A stretch of DNA of 64,000 nt, taken from the NCBI RefSeq assembly GCF_000412695.1, contig NC_021499.1, positions 4,030,001-4,094,000 on the forward strand, in the 5' to 3' direction. The position numbers and the translations under genes were made by a program. How positions within the stretch are numbered: the first letter of the stretch is position 1; the number at the start of each line of letters is the position of its first letter. Of the stretch, positions 1 through 8,241 are shown one piece after another. The notes beneath the pieces were generated by a model that saw only the letters and a program-made list of their open reading frames with translations, was not told where the DNA came from and did no database searches. The DNA comes from Pseudomonas resinovorans NBRC 106553. GTDB lineage: Bacteria > Pseudomonadota > Gammaproteobacteria > Pseudomonadales > Pseudomonadaceae.

Positions 1-1858
1 CGGCGTACCGCGCGCCGTGGTCCCGGGCGATGGAGGGCAGCGCCTCGGCCAGGGGCAGGTTGGTGTCATAGCCGCGCTTGAACTCCAGCAACTCGGTGAG
101 CAGGGTGCTCCACTTGCCCTTGGTGATACCCATGGAGAACAGCACCAGGAAGGAATAGAGGCCGGTCTTCTCCACCACCACCCCACGCTCCCAGAGGAAC
201 TTGCTGACCACCGCCGCGGGAATGCCCCGCTCCCCCAGCTTGCCATCGGCGGTCAGGCCCGGCGTCACCAGGGTGACCTTGATCGGATCGAGCAGCACGT
301 AGTCCTCGGCCACATCGCCGAATCCGTGCCAGTCGGCGTCGGGACGCAACAGCCAATCCTCGGTGGCGACCGTGTCGGCGCCTTCCGCCAGGTGCGACTG
401 CCAGATATCGAACCACCAGTCGTCCGCCGCCAGGTTCTGCCGCAGGTTGGCCAGGGCGCGGCGAAAACGCAGCGCCTCGTCGAAAGTCTCCTGGATCAAC
501 GAGCGCCCGGCGGGCCCCTCCATCATGGCCGAGGCCACGTCCAGGGAAGCGATGATGCCGTACTGCGGCGAGGTGGAGATGTGCATCATGAAGGCTTCGT
601 TGAAGCGGTGCCGGTCGAGCTGGCGCGCGCCGCCGTCCTGCACATGGATCATCGAGGCCTGGCTGAAGGCGGCCAGCAGCTTGTGGGTGGAATGGGTGGT
701 GAAGACCAGCGGCGAGTGCGCCTCGCGGTGGGTGCACATGCCGTAGCGCCCGGCATAGAACTCGTGGAAGGCAGCGTAGGCGTACCAGGCCTCGTCGAAG
801 TGCAGCACCTCCACCGAGTCGCCCAGTGCCTGCTTGATCAGCTCGGCGTTGTAGCAGAGGCCGTCGTAGGTGGAGTTGGTCACCACCGCCAGCTTGACCT
901 TGGCGGCTCGCCCCTTGGCCAGGGGGCTGGCGTCGATCTTCGCCTGGATCGACTCACGGCTGAATTCGGCGAGGGGGATGGGTCCGATGATGCCCAGTTC
1001 GTTGCGCTCCGGCGTCAGGTACAGGGGGATGGCGCCGGTCATGATGATCGAGTGGACGATGGACTTGTGGCAGTTGCGGTCCACCAGCACCAGGTCATCG
1101 CGGCCGACCATGGAGTGCCAGACGATCTTGTTGGCGGTGGAAGTGCCATTGATCACGAAGAAGGTGTGGTCGGCGCCGAAGTTCTGCGCCGCACGCGCCT
1201 CGGCTTCGGCCAGGGGCCCGGTGTGGTCCAGCAGCGAGCCCAGTTCCGGCACCGATACCGAGAGGTCCGAGCGCAGGGTGTTTTCCCCGAAGAACTGGTG
1301 GAAGGCCTGCCCCACCGGACTCTTGCGGTAGGCCACGCCACCGCCGTGGCCCGGGGTGTGCCAGGAGTAGTTGGACTGCGCGGTGTGCTCGACCAGGGCG
1401 CGGAAGAATGGCGGCAACAGGGCTTCCAGGTAGCCGCGGGCGGCTCGGGCCACCTGGCGGGCGAGGAAAGGCACGGTGTCTTCGTAGAGATAGAGCAGGC
1501 CGCGCAACTGGTTGAGGTCGGCCATGGCCTCGGCCGGCGCGTTCTCGATGGTGACCTGTTCCCCCAGGGCGAAGATCGGCAACTGCGGCGCGCGCACCCG
1601 CGCCACGCGGATCAGCTCCACCATGTCCTGCAGCAGCCGCTGGTTTTCCCCGGCGCCTTCGGCGGCCACCAGGATGCAGGCGAGGCCATGGTGGGTGGAG
1701 GCGACGATACGGCCTTCGGCGGAGCTGGCGGTGGGGAGGATGGTGAAGCCGTCCTGCTCCAGCTCGCGGGCGATGCTGCGGACCCGCTCGCCGGCGACGG
1801 TATCGGCCTTGATGTCACGATGGACGATGAGGACGGGGAACTTGAGCTCTTTGTACAT
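1..1858 (-). CDS. ldcA: Orn/Lys/Arg decarboxylase, probably lysine decarboxylase (3' end cut by window)
   Basis: A PLP-dependent basic amino acid decarboxylase (fold type I). About 619 codons are visible with no internal stop, and the 3' end lies outside the window. The start is an ATG giving MYKELKFPVLIVHRD. Residues 1-130 form the response-regulator-like wing domain typical of this family. The PLP-binding motif HSTHK places the Schiff-base lysine at about residue 393, and PGHGGG and NGTSTANK are also present. The family is usually 715-755 residues. Position next to dnaQ matches ldcA (PA1818) of P. aeruginosa, which makes cadaverine from lysine. Substrate choice (lysine, arginine or ornithine) cannot be read from sequence alone, so the symbol rests on synteny. 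Confidence 0.85.
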   Translation of the reverse strand, partial: MYKELKFPVLIVHRDIKADTVAGERVRSIARELEQDGFTILPTASSAEGRIVASTHHGLACILVAAEGAGENQRLLQDMVELIRVARVRAPQLPIFALGEQVTIENAPAEAMADLNQLRGLLYLYEDTVPFLARQVARAARGYLEALLPPFFRALVEHTAQSNYSWHTPGHGGGVAYRKSPVGQAFHQFFGENTLRSDLSVSVPELGSLLDHTGPLAEAEARAAQNFGADHTFFVINGTSTANKIVWHSMVGRDDLVLVDRNCHKSIVHSIIMTGAIPLYLTPERNELGIIGPIPLAEFSRESIQAKIDASPLAKGRAAKVKLAVVTNSTYDGLCYNAELIKQALGDSVEVLHFDEAWYAYAAFHEFYAGRYGMCTHREAHSPLVFTTHSTHKLLAAFSQASMIHVQDGGARQLDRHRFNEAFMMHISTSPQYGIIASLDVASAMMEGPAGRSLIQETFDEALRFRRALANLRQNLAADDWWFDIWQSHLAEGADTVATEDWLLRPDADWHGFGDVAEDYVLLDPIKVTLVTPGLTADGKLGERGIPAAVVSKFLWERGVVVEKTGLYSFLVLFSMGITKGKWSTLLTELLEFKRGYDTNLPLAEALPSIARDHGARYA

Positions 1859-1916
1859 TGTGGCTCCCTGGGAGGCGGGCTCTGCCGGCCCATGTCCTCA
1901 GGGTAGAAGCTGCTAC

Positions 1917-1935
1917 GCGGGGGTGGTACCCCCGC
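1917..1935 (-). terminator. GC-rich hairpin between dnaQ and the decarboxylase
   Basis: GCGGGGG pairs perfectly with CCCCCGC around a 5-base loop, in the 105-base gap between the dnaQ stop and the decarboxylase ATG. There is no clear U-run, so it could be a weak terminator for dnaQ or a 5' leader structure of the decarboxylase mRNA. Confidence 0.4.
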
Positions 1936-1963
1936 GGCCACAGGCTGTACGTATAGGTCGCAA

Positions 1964-2701
1964 TCAGGAAGCCGGCGGGGTTTCCATCTGCACCCAGAGG
2001 GCCGGGGCGCCTGCGGATTTCTCGATGGCCGCCAGGCGCGAGGCGTGGGCCGCCAGCTCGCCTTCGTTGGCGCGGATCACCCGGCTGCGCGCGCGGTCCG
2101 CCGGCAGGCGCCGGATGGGCGAGGCCTGGACCCGGCCGCCGCTACCTTCGGCGCCATCGCCGGCCAGGGACAGGTTGGTCTGGCCACCGGTCATCGCCAG
2201 GTAGACGTCGGCGAGGATCTCGGCGTCGAGCAGAGCGCCGTGCAGTTCGCGGTTGGAGTTGTCGACGTCGTAGCGCTTGCACAGGGCGTCCAGGCTGTTG
2301 CGCTGCCCCGGATGGCGCTCGCGGGCCATCATCAGGGTGTCGAGCACCGTGCAGTATTCGGTGACGTCGCTGCGCTCGGTCTGGCCCTGCAGGGCGAACT
2401 CGTTGTTGATGAAGCCGATGTCGAACGCCGCGTTGTGGATGATCAGCTCGGCGCCCTTGATGAACTCGTAGAATTCGTCGGCGATTTCCTTGAAGCGCGG
2501 CTTGCCCACCAGGAATTCGTTGGTGATGCCGTGTACCGCGATGGCACCTTCATCCACCTCGCGGTCGGGCTGCAGGTAGACGTGGAAGTGACGCCCGGTC
2601 AGGCGCCGGCCGATCATTTCGACGCAGCCGATCTCGATGACCCGGTGGGAATCGGTAACCGGCATGCCGGTGGTTTCAGTGTCGAGTACTACGTAACGCA
2701 T
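1964..2701 (-). CDS. dnaQ: DNA polymerase III epsilon subunit (3'-5' proofreading exonuclease)
   Basis: The 245-residue protein is the proofreading exonuclease of the replicative polymerase core. It belongs to the DEDDh family: Exo I is DTETTG (D7, E9), Exo II is HNAAFD (D94), and Exo III is HGALLDAE (H154, D159). The catalytic domain covers about residues 1-175. The tail after it is the flexible alpha-binding segment. Length is normal for the family. It lies 43 bases downstream of rnhA on the same strand, the usual rnhA-dnaQ pairing of gammaproteobacteria (divergent in E. coli, co-directional here). Confidence 0.97.
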   Translation of the reverse strand: MRYVVLDTETTGMPVTDSHRVIEIGCVEMIGRRLTGRHFHVYLQPDREVDEGAIAVHGITNEFLVGKPRFKEIADEFYEFIKGAELIIHNAAFDIGFINNEFALQGQTERSDVTEYCTVLDTLMMARERHPGQRNSLDALCKRYDVDNSNRELHGALLDAEILADVYLAMTGGQTNLSLAGDGAEGSGGRVQASPIRRLPADRARSRVIRANEGELAAHASRLAAIEKSAGAPALWVQMETPPAS

Positions 2702-2744
2702 GTTCGGAACCTATCAAGAAGAAGACCGCAGCAAAGGCGGGATT

Positions 2745-3188
2745 TTAGCGGGCGTTGAGTTCGCTGACACCCCGATTGGCCAACTGGTCGGCGCGCTCGT
2801 TGCCGGGGTGGCCCGTATGGCCGCGCACCCATTGCCAGCGTACCTGGTGGCGATTGACCTGCTCATCGAGCAACTGCCAGAGATCGGCATTCTTCACCGG
2901 CTGCTTGGCGGCGGTCTTCCAGCCACGCTTCTTCCAGTTGGGCATCCATTCGGTGATGCCCTGCATCACGTACTGGGAGTCGGTGATGATCTTCACTTCG
3001 CAGGAGCGCTTGAGGGCCACCAGCGCCATGATGGCGGCCATCAGCTCCATGCGGTTGTTGGTGGTGTCGCGTTCGCCACCCCAGAGTTCGCGCTCCGCGC
3101 CCTTGTAGACCAGCAATGCGCCCCAGCCGCCAGGGCCGGGATTGCCCTTGCAGGCGCCGTCGGTATAGATCTCGACCAGATCGCTCAC
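2745..3188 (-). CDS. rnhA: Ribonuclease HI
   Basis: The 147-residue enzyme degrades the RNA strand of RNA-DNA hybrids. The catalytic set D10, E48, D70 and D134 plus H124 is intact and matches E. coli numbering; the motif is [14 protein letters not shown]. The start is GTG (GTGAGCGAT), directly abutting the TAA of the upstream methyltransferase, so the two are probably translationally coupled. It is followed by dnaQ on the same strand. The GTG start is supported because the conserved [11 protein letters not shown] begins there. Confidence 0.97.
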   Translation of the reverse strand: MSDLVEIYTDGACKGNPGPGGWGALLVYKGAERELWGGERDTTNNRMELMAAIMALVALKRSCEVKIITDSQYVMQGITEWMPNWKKRGWKTAAKQPVKNADLWQLLDEQVNRHQVRWQWVRGHTGHPGNERADQLANRGVSELNAR

Positions 3189-3953
3189 TTAAACCTCATG
3201 TTTGGAATCGCACCGGCTGACCTTGGCCACCGGCATGGGCACCAGCTTGCCGATGGGCTCGCGCCGGGCCTGACGCAGTGGCCGCAGGCCGATCACCAGC
3301 TTGCGCGCCACCAATAGATAGAAGCCGGCGCCGAGCCCTTGCCCGGCGGCGCCCCAACGCTCCAGGCGGGCCAGACGGGATTGCCAGGCGGCCGAAGCGA
3401 GCGGCGGACGATAGCACCCGAAGCGGCGTTTCTCCAGCGCGAAGCCCAGCAGGTTGAGCCAGTCGCTGACCCGCGCCGGCGAGATGCAGCGGGCCTGGCG
3501 CAAGGCGTCGCGGGCGAAGTAGTGCCGCACGCCCCAGGCGCTCCAGGGATTGACCCCGACGATGATCAGGTGCCCGCCGGGCCGCACGCTGCGAGCGGCC
3601 TCGCGCAGCAGGCTGTGGGGCGAGAGGCAGAAATCCAGGCCGTGCTGCAGCACCACCACGTCGGCAGCGTGCTCGCTGAGCGGCCAGGCGGCTTCTTCGC
3701 AGGCGATCTCCACGCCGGGGAGCGGTGCGCCGAGGTGCACGCTGCGCTGGATCTGCTTGGCCCCGGGCGGCACTTCGGCGCGGGGGCCGTAATGCACCAG
3801 GTAACCGCCGAAGTAGCGCGCCAGTTCGTCCTCGAGCAGACGCTGCTCCTCGAACAGCATCAACCCGCCGAGCGGCCCGGAAAACCAGGAACGCGCCTTG
3901 CTGATCAGCTCCAGCCAGTCGGCATCGGCTTGGGCGAAAGCTTTCTCGGTCAT
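3189..3953 (-). CDS. SAM-dependent methyltransferase (class I, UbiE-like)
   Basis: A 254-residue class I methyltransferase of the Methyltransf_11 type, orthologous by position to PA1814. The start [13 protein letters not shown] is chosen because AGGAG lies just upstream; the frame stays open for 33 more codons but without a good ribosome site. The SAM-binding region is degenerate: the middle of the protein has [21 protein letters not shown], the step after SAM motif I, followed by [14 protein letters not shown] (motif III-like). It is divergent from gloB with 61 bases between start codons, and upstream of rnhA with no gap. The substrate is unknown. Confidence 0.85.
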   Translation of the reverse strand: MTEKAFAQADADWLELISKARSWFSGPLGGLMLFEEQRLLEDELARYFGGYLVHYGPRAEVPPGAKQIQRSVHLGAPLPGVEIACEEAAWPLSEHAADVVVLQHGLDFCLSPHSLLREAARSVRPGGHLIIVGVNPWSAWGVRHYFARDALRQARCISPARVSDWLNLLGFALEKRRFGCYRPPLASAAWQSRLARLERWGAAGQGLGAGFYLLVARKLVIGLRPLRQARREPIGKLVPMPVAKVSRCDSKHEV

Positions 3954-4014
3954 GGCAATCTCCTGCGATAGAGCCCTAAGATGCTCCATTGCACTCAGCT
4001 TGGCGACTCCCTTC

Positions 4015-4794
4015 ATGATCCAGATCGACGCGCTTCCCGCCTTTTCCGACAACTACCTCTGGCTGTTGCAGGACACCGCAACCCGCCGCTGCGCGGTGGT
4101 CGACCCCGGTGACGCCGCGCCGGTGCTGGCCTGGCTCGAGGCCCATCCCGACTGGACGCTGACCGACATCCTGGTCACCCACCACCATGGCGACCATGTC
4201 GGCGGTGTCGCCCAGCTGAAGGCGGCCTGCGGCGCCCGGGTGCTTGGTCCGGAACGGGAAAACATCCCCGCCCGTGACCAGGCCCTGGTGGACGGCGACG
4301 TGGTGAGCGTACTGGGACTGGAGTTCCAGGTATTCGAGGTCCCCGGCCATACCCTGGGCCATATCGCCTACTACCACGGGGATGCCGAGCGTCCGCTGCT
4401 GTTCTGTGGCGACACCCTGTTCGCCGCCGGCTGCGGCCGCCTGTTCGAGGGCACCCCGGAACAGATGCATCACTCCCTGAGCCGCCTGGCCGCCCTGCCG
4501 CCGACCACGCAGGTGTACTGCACCCACGAGTACACGCTGAGCAACCTGCGCTTCGCCAAGGCCGTGGAACCGGCCAACCAGGCGACCGCCGAGCGCTTCG
4601 ACGCCGTCACCCGCTTGCGTGACCAGGGTGGCATCAGCCTGCCATCGACCATCGCCCTGGAACTGGCCACCAACCCCTTCCTGCGGGTAACCGAAACATC
4701 CGTTAAACAAATGGCCGACGAGTGGGCTGGTCGCGTTAACCCTACGCCAGCTGGGGTCTTCGCCGCCCTCCGGGCCTGGAAAGACCAGTTCTGA
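4015..4794 (+). CDS. gloB: Hydroxyacylglutathione hydrolase (glyoxalase II)
   Basis: The 259-residue metallo-beta-lactamase-fold enzyme hydrolyses S-lactoylglutathione to lactate and glutathione in methylglyoxal detoxification. The metal motif [10 protein letters not shown] gives H56, H58, D60 and H61. [10 protein letters not shown] and [17 protein letters not shown] supply the remaining metal ligands, and the C-terminal helical glutathione-binding domain is present. The start [14 protein letters not shown] is the conserved family N-terminus; an earlier in-frame ATG would run back into the methyltransferase gene. Length is normal. Confidence 0.97.
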   Translation: MIQIDALPAFSDNYLWLLQDTATRRCAVVDPGDAAPVLAWLEAHPDWTLTDILVTHHHGDHVGGVAQLKAACGARVLGPERENIPARDQALVDGDVVSVLGLEFQVFEVPGHTLGHIAYYHGDAERPLLFCGDTLFAAGCGRLFEGTPEQMHHSLSRLAALPPTTQVYCTHEYTLSNLRFAKAVEPANQATAERFDAVTRLRDQGGISLPSTIALELATNPFLRVTETSVKQMADEWAGRVNPTPAGVFAALRAWKDQF

Positions 4795-4894
4795 ACCAGT
4801 CGGTCAGGCTGTGGTTGCCTGGCGAAAACTTGACCAGCCATAGGTCGATTTCTAGAATCCCCGAACTTTTTTCGCTGGAAGTACCCCTCAGCCA

Positions 4895-6493
4895 ATGTTG
4901 TCTTCGCCGATCAAAACCTTCGACCTGGATACATTGGCACGAGTCGCGCGAGCGCTTGTGGTGGTGTGTGCGGCCACTCTCGTCGGCTGCTCTGGCTCCG
5001 GTCGGATGAACAATGATCAGGGCCAGGATACCGACCGCGCCCTGGGCATGAACAAGCAGACCCAGTGGCTGGAGGAAGCCGAAACCGAACGCGAACCCCT
5101 GGATATCTGGGAGCGCATGCGCAACGGCTTCAAGCTGCAGGACGAGATCGGCGTCAACCCGCGCATCGAGCGCCAGCGCCTCTGGTACGTCAGCAAGCCC
5201 TCCGTCCTGGAAAGCGCCAGCGAGCGCGGCAGCCTCTACATCCACTACGTGGTGGAGCGCCTGGAAGAACGCAACATGCCGCTGGAGCTTGCCCTGCTGC
5301 CGGTGGTGGAAAGCGCCTACAACCCCTTCGCCTATTCCCGCAGCCATGCCGTGGGCATCTGGCAGTTCATCCCCGCCACCGGTCGCCACTACAACCTGCG
5401 CCAGACCAACTGGTACGACGGCCGCCGCGACATCACCGCCTCCACCAACGCCGCCCTGAACTACCTGGAACGCCTCCACGAGATGTTCAACGGCGACTGG
5501 CTGCTGGCCCTGGCCGCTTACAACGCCGGCGAAGGCACCGTGAGCCGCGCCATCGAGCGCAACCAGAAGCTCGGCCTGCCCACCGACTACTGGAACCTGC
5601 CCCTGCCCCAGGAAACCCAGAACTACGTCCCCAAGCTGCTGGCCCTGTCGCAGCTGGTGATGGCGCCGGAAGCCTATGGGGTGAACCTCAGCCCCATCGC
5701 CAACGAACCCTACTTCGAGGTGGTGGAGGTCAAGCAGCAGCGTCTCGACCTGTCCCAGGTCGCCGAACTGGCCGACATGGACGCCGACGAGATGTACCAG
5801 CTCAATCCGGCCTTCAAGAAACGCATCACCATGGACGGCCCGCAGCACCTGCTGGTGCCCACCGACAAGGCCGAACAACTGACCGCAAGCCTGGCGCTGA
5901 TGAAGCCGCAGGAGCTGGTGGACTGGCAGCAATACCGGGTGCGCAACGGCGACAGCCTGCACGGCATAGCCAATCGCTACCACGTGACGGTCAAGACGTT
6001 GAAGGACATCAACGGGCTGTCCGGCAATCACCTGCGCGTGGGCCAGAGCCTCAGCATTCCGGTGGAGCCGGGCATGAAGCCCGAGCAGCCGCTGTTCCAG
6101 AATGTGGCAAGCGCCAAGGCGCCGGCCACCACGCGCAACCACAAGGTGAAGCGCGGCGACAACCTGTCGACCATCGCCCGCCAGTACAAGGTCAGCGTGC
6201 AGGACATCAAGCGCTGGAACGGCCTCAAGAGCAACCACCTCAAGGCCGGCCAGGTACTGAAACTGCAAGGTGGCGCCATCCAGGTGGCCAGCGCCGGCAC
6301 TACCGCCAAAAGCAAGTCCACGGCTAAGGGCAAGGGCCGCGAAGCGGTGACCTACTACAAGGTCAAGAGCGGCGACTCCCTCTACCTCATCGCCAAGCGC
6401 TTCAACGTCGAGATGAAGCACCTGCAGCGCTGGAACCCCAGCAGCGGCCGCGGCCTGAAACCGGGCCAGACCCTGACGGTCCATCTGCCCTGA
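4895..6493 (+). CDS. mltD: Membrane-bound lytic murein transglycosylase D
   Basis: The 532-residue lipoprotein cleaves peptidoglycan glycan strands with formation of 1,6-anhydro ends. A hydrophobic leader ends in a lipobox LVGC with the lipidated Cys at residue 32. The SLT (lysozyme-like) domain covers about residues 120-260, with the catalytic Glu in the ESAYNPFA segment and the AYNAGEG motif downstream. Three LysM repeats follow (from about residues 347, 416 and 485; YRVRNGDSL, HKVKRGDNL, YKVKSGDSL), which bind murein. It follows gloB by 100 bases, as in other pseudomonads. Confidence 0.96.
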   Translation: MLSSPIKTFDLDTLARVARALVVVCAATLVGCSGSGRMNNDQGQDTDRALGMNKQTQWLEEAETEREPLDIWERMRNGFKLQDEIGVNPRIERQRLWYVSKPSVLESASERGSLYIHYVVERLEERNMPLELALLPVVESAYNPFAYSRSHAVGIWQFIPATGRHYNLRQTNWYDGRRDITASTNAALNYLERLHEMFNGDWLLALAAYNAGEGTVSRAIERNQKLGLPTDYWNLPLPQETQNYVPKLLALSQLVMAPEAYGVNLSPIANEPYFEVVEVKQQRLDLSQVAELADMDADEMYQLNPAFKKRITMDGPQHLLVPTDKAEQLTASLALMKPQELVDWQQYRVRNGDSLHGIANRYHVTVKTLKDINGLSGNHLRVGQSLSIPVEPGMKPEQPLFQNVASAKAPATTRNHKVKRGDNLSTIARQYKVSVQDIKRWNGLKSNHLKAGQVLKLQGGAIQVASAGTTAKSKSTAKGKGREAVTYYKVKSGDSLYLIAKRFNVEMKHLQRWNPSSGRGLKPGQTLTVHLP

Positions 6494-6514
6494 GCCCTCT
6501 CCTTACGGGCAGTT

Positions 6515-6541
6515 GTTGGGTTTCGCTACGCTCTACCCAAC
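6515..6541. repeat. Short extragenic palindrome (TTGGGT family)
   Basis: GTTGGGT and ACCCAAC form a 7-bp perfect stem around TTCGCTACGCTCT. It lies right after the mltD stop and before the convergent HDOD gene. A near copy with the same loop sequence occurs at 60962-60989, inside the prp gene cluster, so this is a dispersed repeat. Confidence 0.65.
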
Positions 6542-6559
6542 CTGCGGGCAGTCACGTCG

Positions 6560-8005
6560 TTAGGACTTCTGTGCCATCGCCTCCAGGCAACGACTGGCGG
6601 CCTGAGCGAAATACTGGAAGGCGACGAACTGCTCATGCCTGAGCGCCCTGCCTGAAAGCCGGCAATCGGCATAGATCACCCCGATCTCCCGCTTGCCCAC
6701 CAGTAACGGCGCAATGAAGAACATCCCCTGCCCCAGCCACTCGCGCATCGGCCGCGTAACCAGGTCGTTCAGGCTGTAGCTGGCGGGCACACCCATCCAC
6801 ATGGTTTCGCGGGTGCGCAGTACATAGCTGAAGAGGTTGGGCTGTTCCGGCTGGCTGGCAGGCAGGGTGAACTCGTTCAGCCAGCGCTCCGTGCCCTCCC
6901 CCACGGCCCGGCGCACGCTGAAACGACTGCGTTGGTCGCTGAGCACCGCGACCATCACCCGCTCCAGCCCCACGCCCTGGTGCAACCCCCGCAGCAAGGC
7001 GTCCAGCACCAGATTGATGTCGGCCTTGCGCGATTCCAGCATGCGCAGTTCCTGCAATGCCTGCTGGGTCACCTTCGGGTCCGGCTGCAGCAGGCGTGCC
7101 TGGCGCTGTTCACGCTGCAGGCGGATCTGCTCCGGGTCGGTTTGCGGAATCAGGTGGCAGAGCTTGCTGGCACCGAAGGTCGCCGCCACCTTCACCGCCT
7201 CGTCGGCGCTGGCCAGCACCTGCTGCAACGCTTCTTCCGTGCTGAGGCCGATCAGGTTGGCCAACTGGCCCACCAGCAGGTTCATGTCGGCGGAGTCCCA
7301 GCCCTTCAGGGCGGCCTCGCTGATGCGCACGCCGAGGCTCACCGCCTTCACCGCCGGGTCGCCCTGGGCCGGACCCGCGTGGGCCAGGCTCGCCAGTTCG
7401 CCCAGGTTCCAGTTGCGCACCAGGCCCAGGGTCAGCTGGCGGAAACTGGTGCCCAGGACATCGCGCACCGCCCGCTCCGCGTCCACTCCGGGTTGCGCCA
7501 GGACGCTCGCCAACTCGTCGGCCTGGTCGCCACCGCAGCCCCAGAAGGCCAGTTCGCCCAGGTTGTGCAACAGCGCGGCGATGAACACTTCCTCCTGGCT
7601 GCGGGCCAGCAGGTAGCCGGCAACATTGCGCGCCTGCACCGCGGCGTGGAAGGAGCGAGCCAGGAGTTCGGGCAACTGCTCGCGCTGGGCGTTGCCCAGC
7701 AGGCTGTCGATCAGGCTGACCGACAGCCCTATCAGGCGCACGTTCTCGAAGCCGATCAGCACGATGGCGCGGGAGATGGTCCGGATCGGTTCCTGGGACG
7801 GGTTGTAGTAAACGCTGTTGGCGACCTTCAGCACCTTGGAGGTCAGGGTGGCGTCGCGCAGCAGCACGTCCGCCAGTTGCTGCACAGAGGAATCGTCCTG
7901 GCGCGCCATCTGCTGCAGGTCCTGCACCACTGCGGCCAGGGCAGGTAATTCGGCCTCGCTGAGACGGTCGATCCATGACTGCAAACCATGGCTGCGTTCA
8001 CCCAC
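6560..8005 (-). CDS. HDOD domain-containing signalling protein
   Basis: The N-terminal half (about residues 15-220) is an HDOD domain, a non-catalytic HD-related fold found in bacterial signalling proteins; LADVLLRDATLTSKVLKVAN and ALLHNLGELAFW are typical. The C-terminal part (about 320-480) looks like a GAF-type sensor. The start is set at a GTG preceded by AGAGGTAAC, giving 481 residues. A TTG 39 bases upstream is possible but lacks a ribosome site. It is convergent with mltD and divergent from the peptide transporter. Target and ligand are not identifiable. Confidence 0.85.
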   Translation of the reverse strand: MGERSHGLQSWIDRLSEAELPALAAVVQDLQQMARQDDSSVQQLADVLLRDATLTSKVLKVANSVYYNPSQEPIRTISRAIVLIGFENVRLIGLSVSLIDSLLGNAQREQLPELLARSFHAAVQARNVAGYLLARSQEEVFIAALLHNLGELAFWGCGGDQADELASVLAQPGVDAERAVRDVLGTSFRQLTLGLVRNWNLGELASLAHAGPAQGDPAVKAVSLGVRISEAALKGWDSADMNLLVGQLANLIGLSTEEALQQVLASADEAVKVAATFGASKLCHLIPQTDPEQIRLQREQRQARLLQPDPKVTQQALQELRMLESRKADINLVLDALLRGLHQGVGLERVMVAVLSDQRSRFSVRRAVGEGTERWLNEFTLPASQPEQPNLFSYVLRTRETMWMGVPASYSLNDLVTRPMREWLGQGMFFIAPLLVGKREIGVIYADCRLSGRALRHEQFVAFQYFAQAASRCLEAMAQKS

Positions 8006-8050
8006 TTTCGTTACCTCTGCAGGATTTTCCGGATAGCGGTTCAAAGGCTC

Positions 8051-8080
8051 GCCAGCTCACGGGAGGCTGGCCCTTTTTTC
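8051..8080 (+). terminator. Terminator-like hairpin upstream of the peptide transporter
   Basis: GCCAGC and GCTGGC form a 6-bp stem followed by CCTTTTTTC on the plus strand. It lies in the divergent gap between the HDOD gene and the first transporter gene, where no plus-strand gene ends. It may insulate the transporter operon or act as an attenuator. A possible promoter follows it at about 8081-8110. Confidence 0.4.
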
Positions 8081-8241
8081 TTGCCTGTACAAGCTGTTAC
8101 TGTACTTGCCAGCCGTTACCGCCGACACCCGCGGCGCGTGACACCCGACACGAAATCGCCGGCCCGATGCCCGCACCTTCCCGCCCGCGAGGCCAGCGCC
8201 CAGATGCCTGACACCATTGCCATGGATCGGACCCCCGCCTG

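Noticed and set aside
17..1906. Long plus-strand open frame of 629 codons over the decarboxylase
   Set aside because: It is the antisense shadow of a high-GC gene; the minus strand has a clear PLP decarboxylase and this frame has no recognisable domain.
4742..6484. 580-codon minus-strand frame over mltD
   Set aside because: Antisense shadow; low-complexity His/Gln/Val-rich product and no homology.
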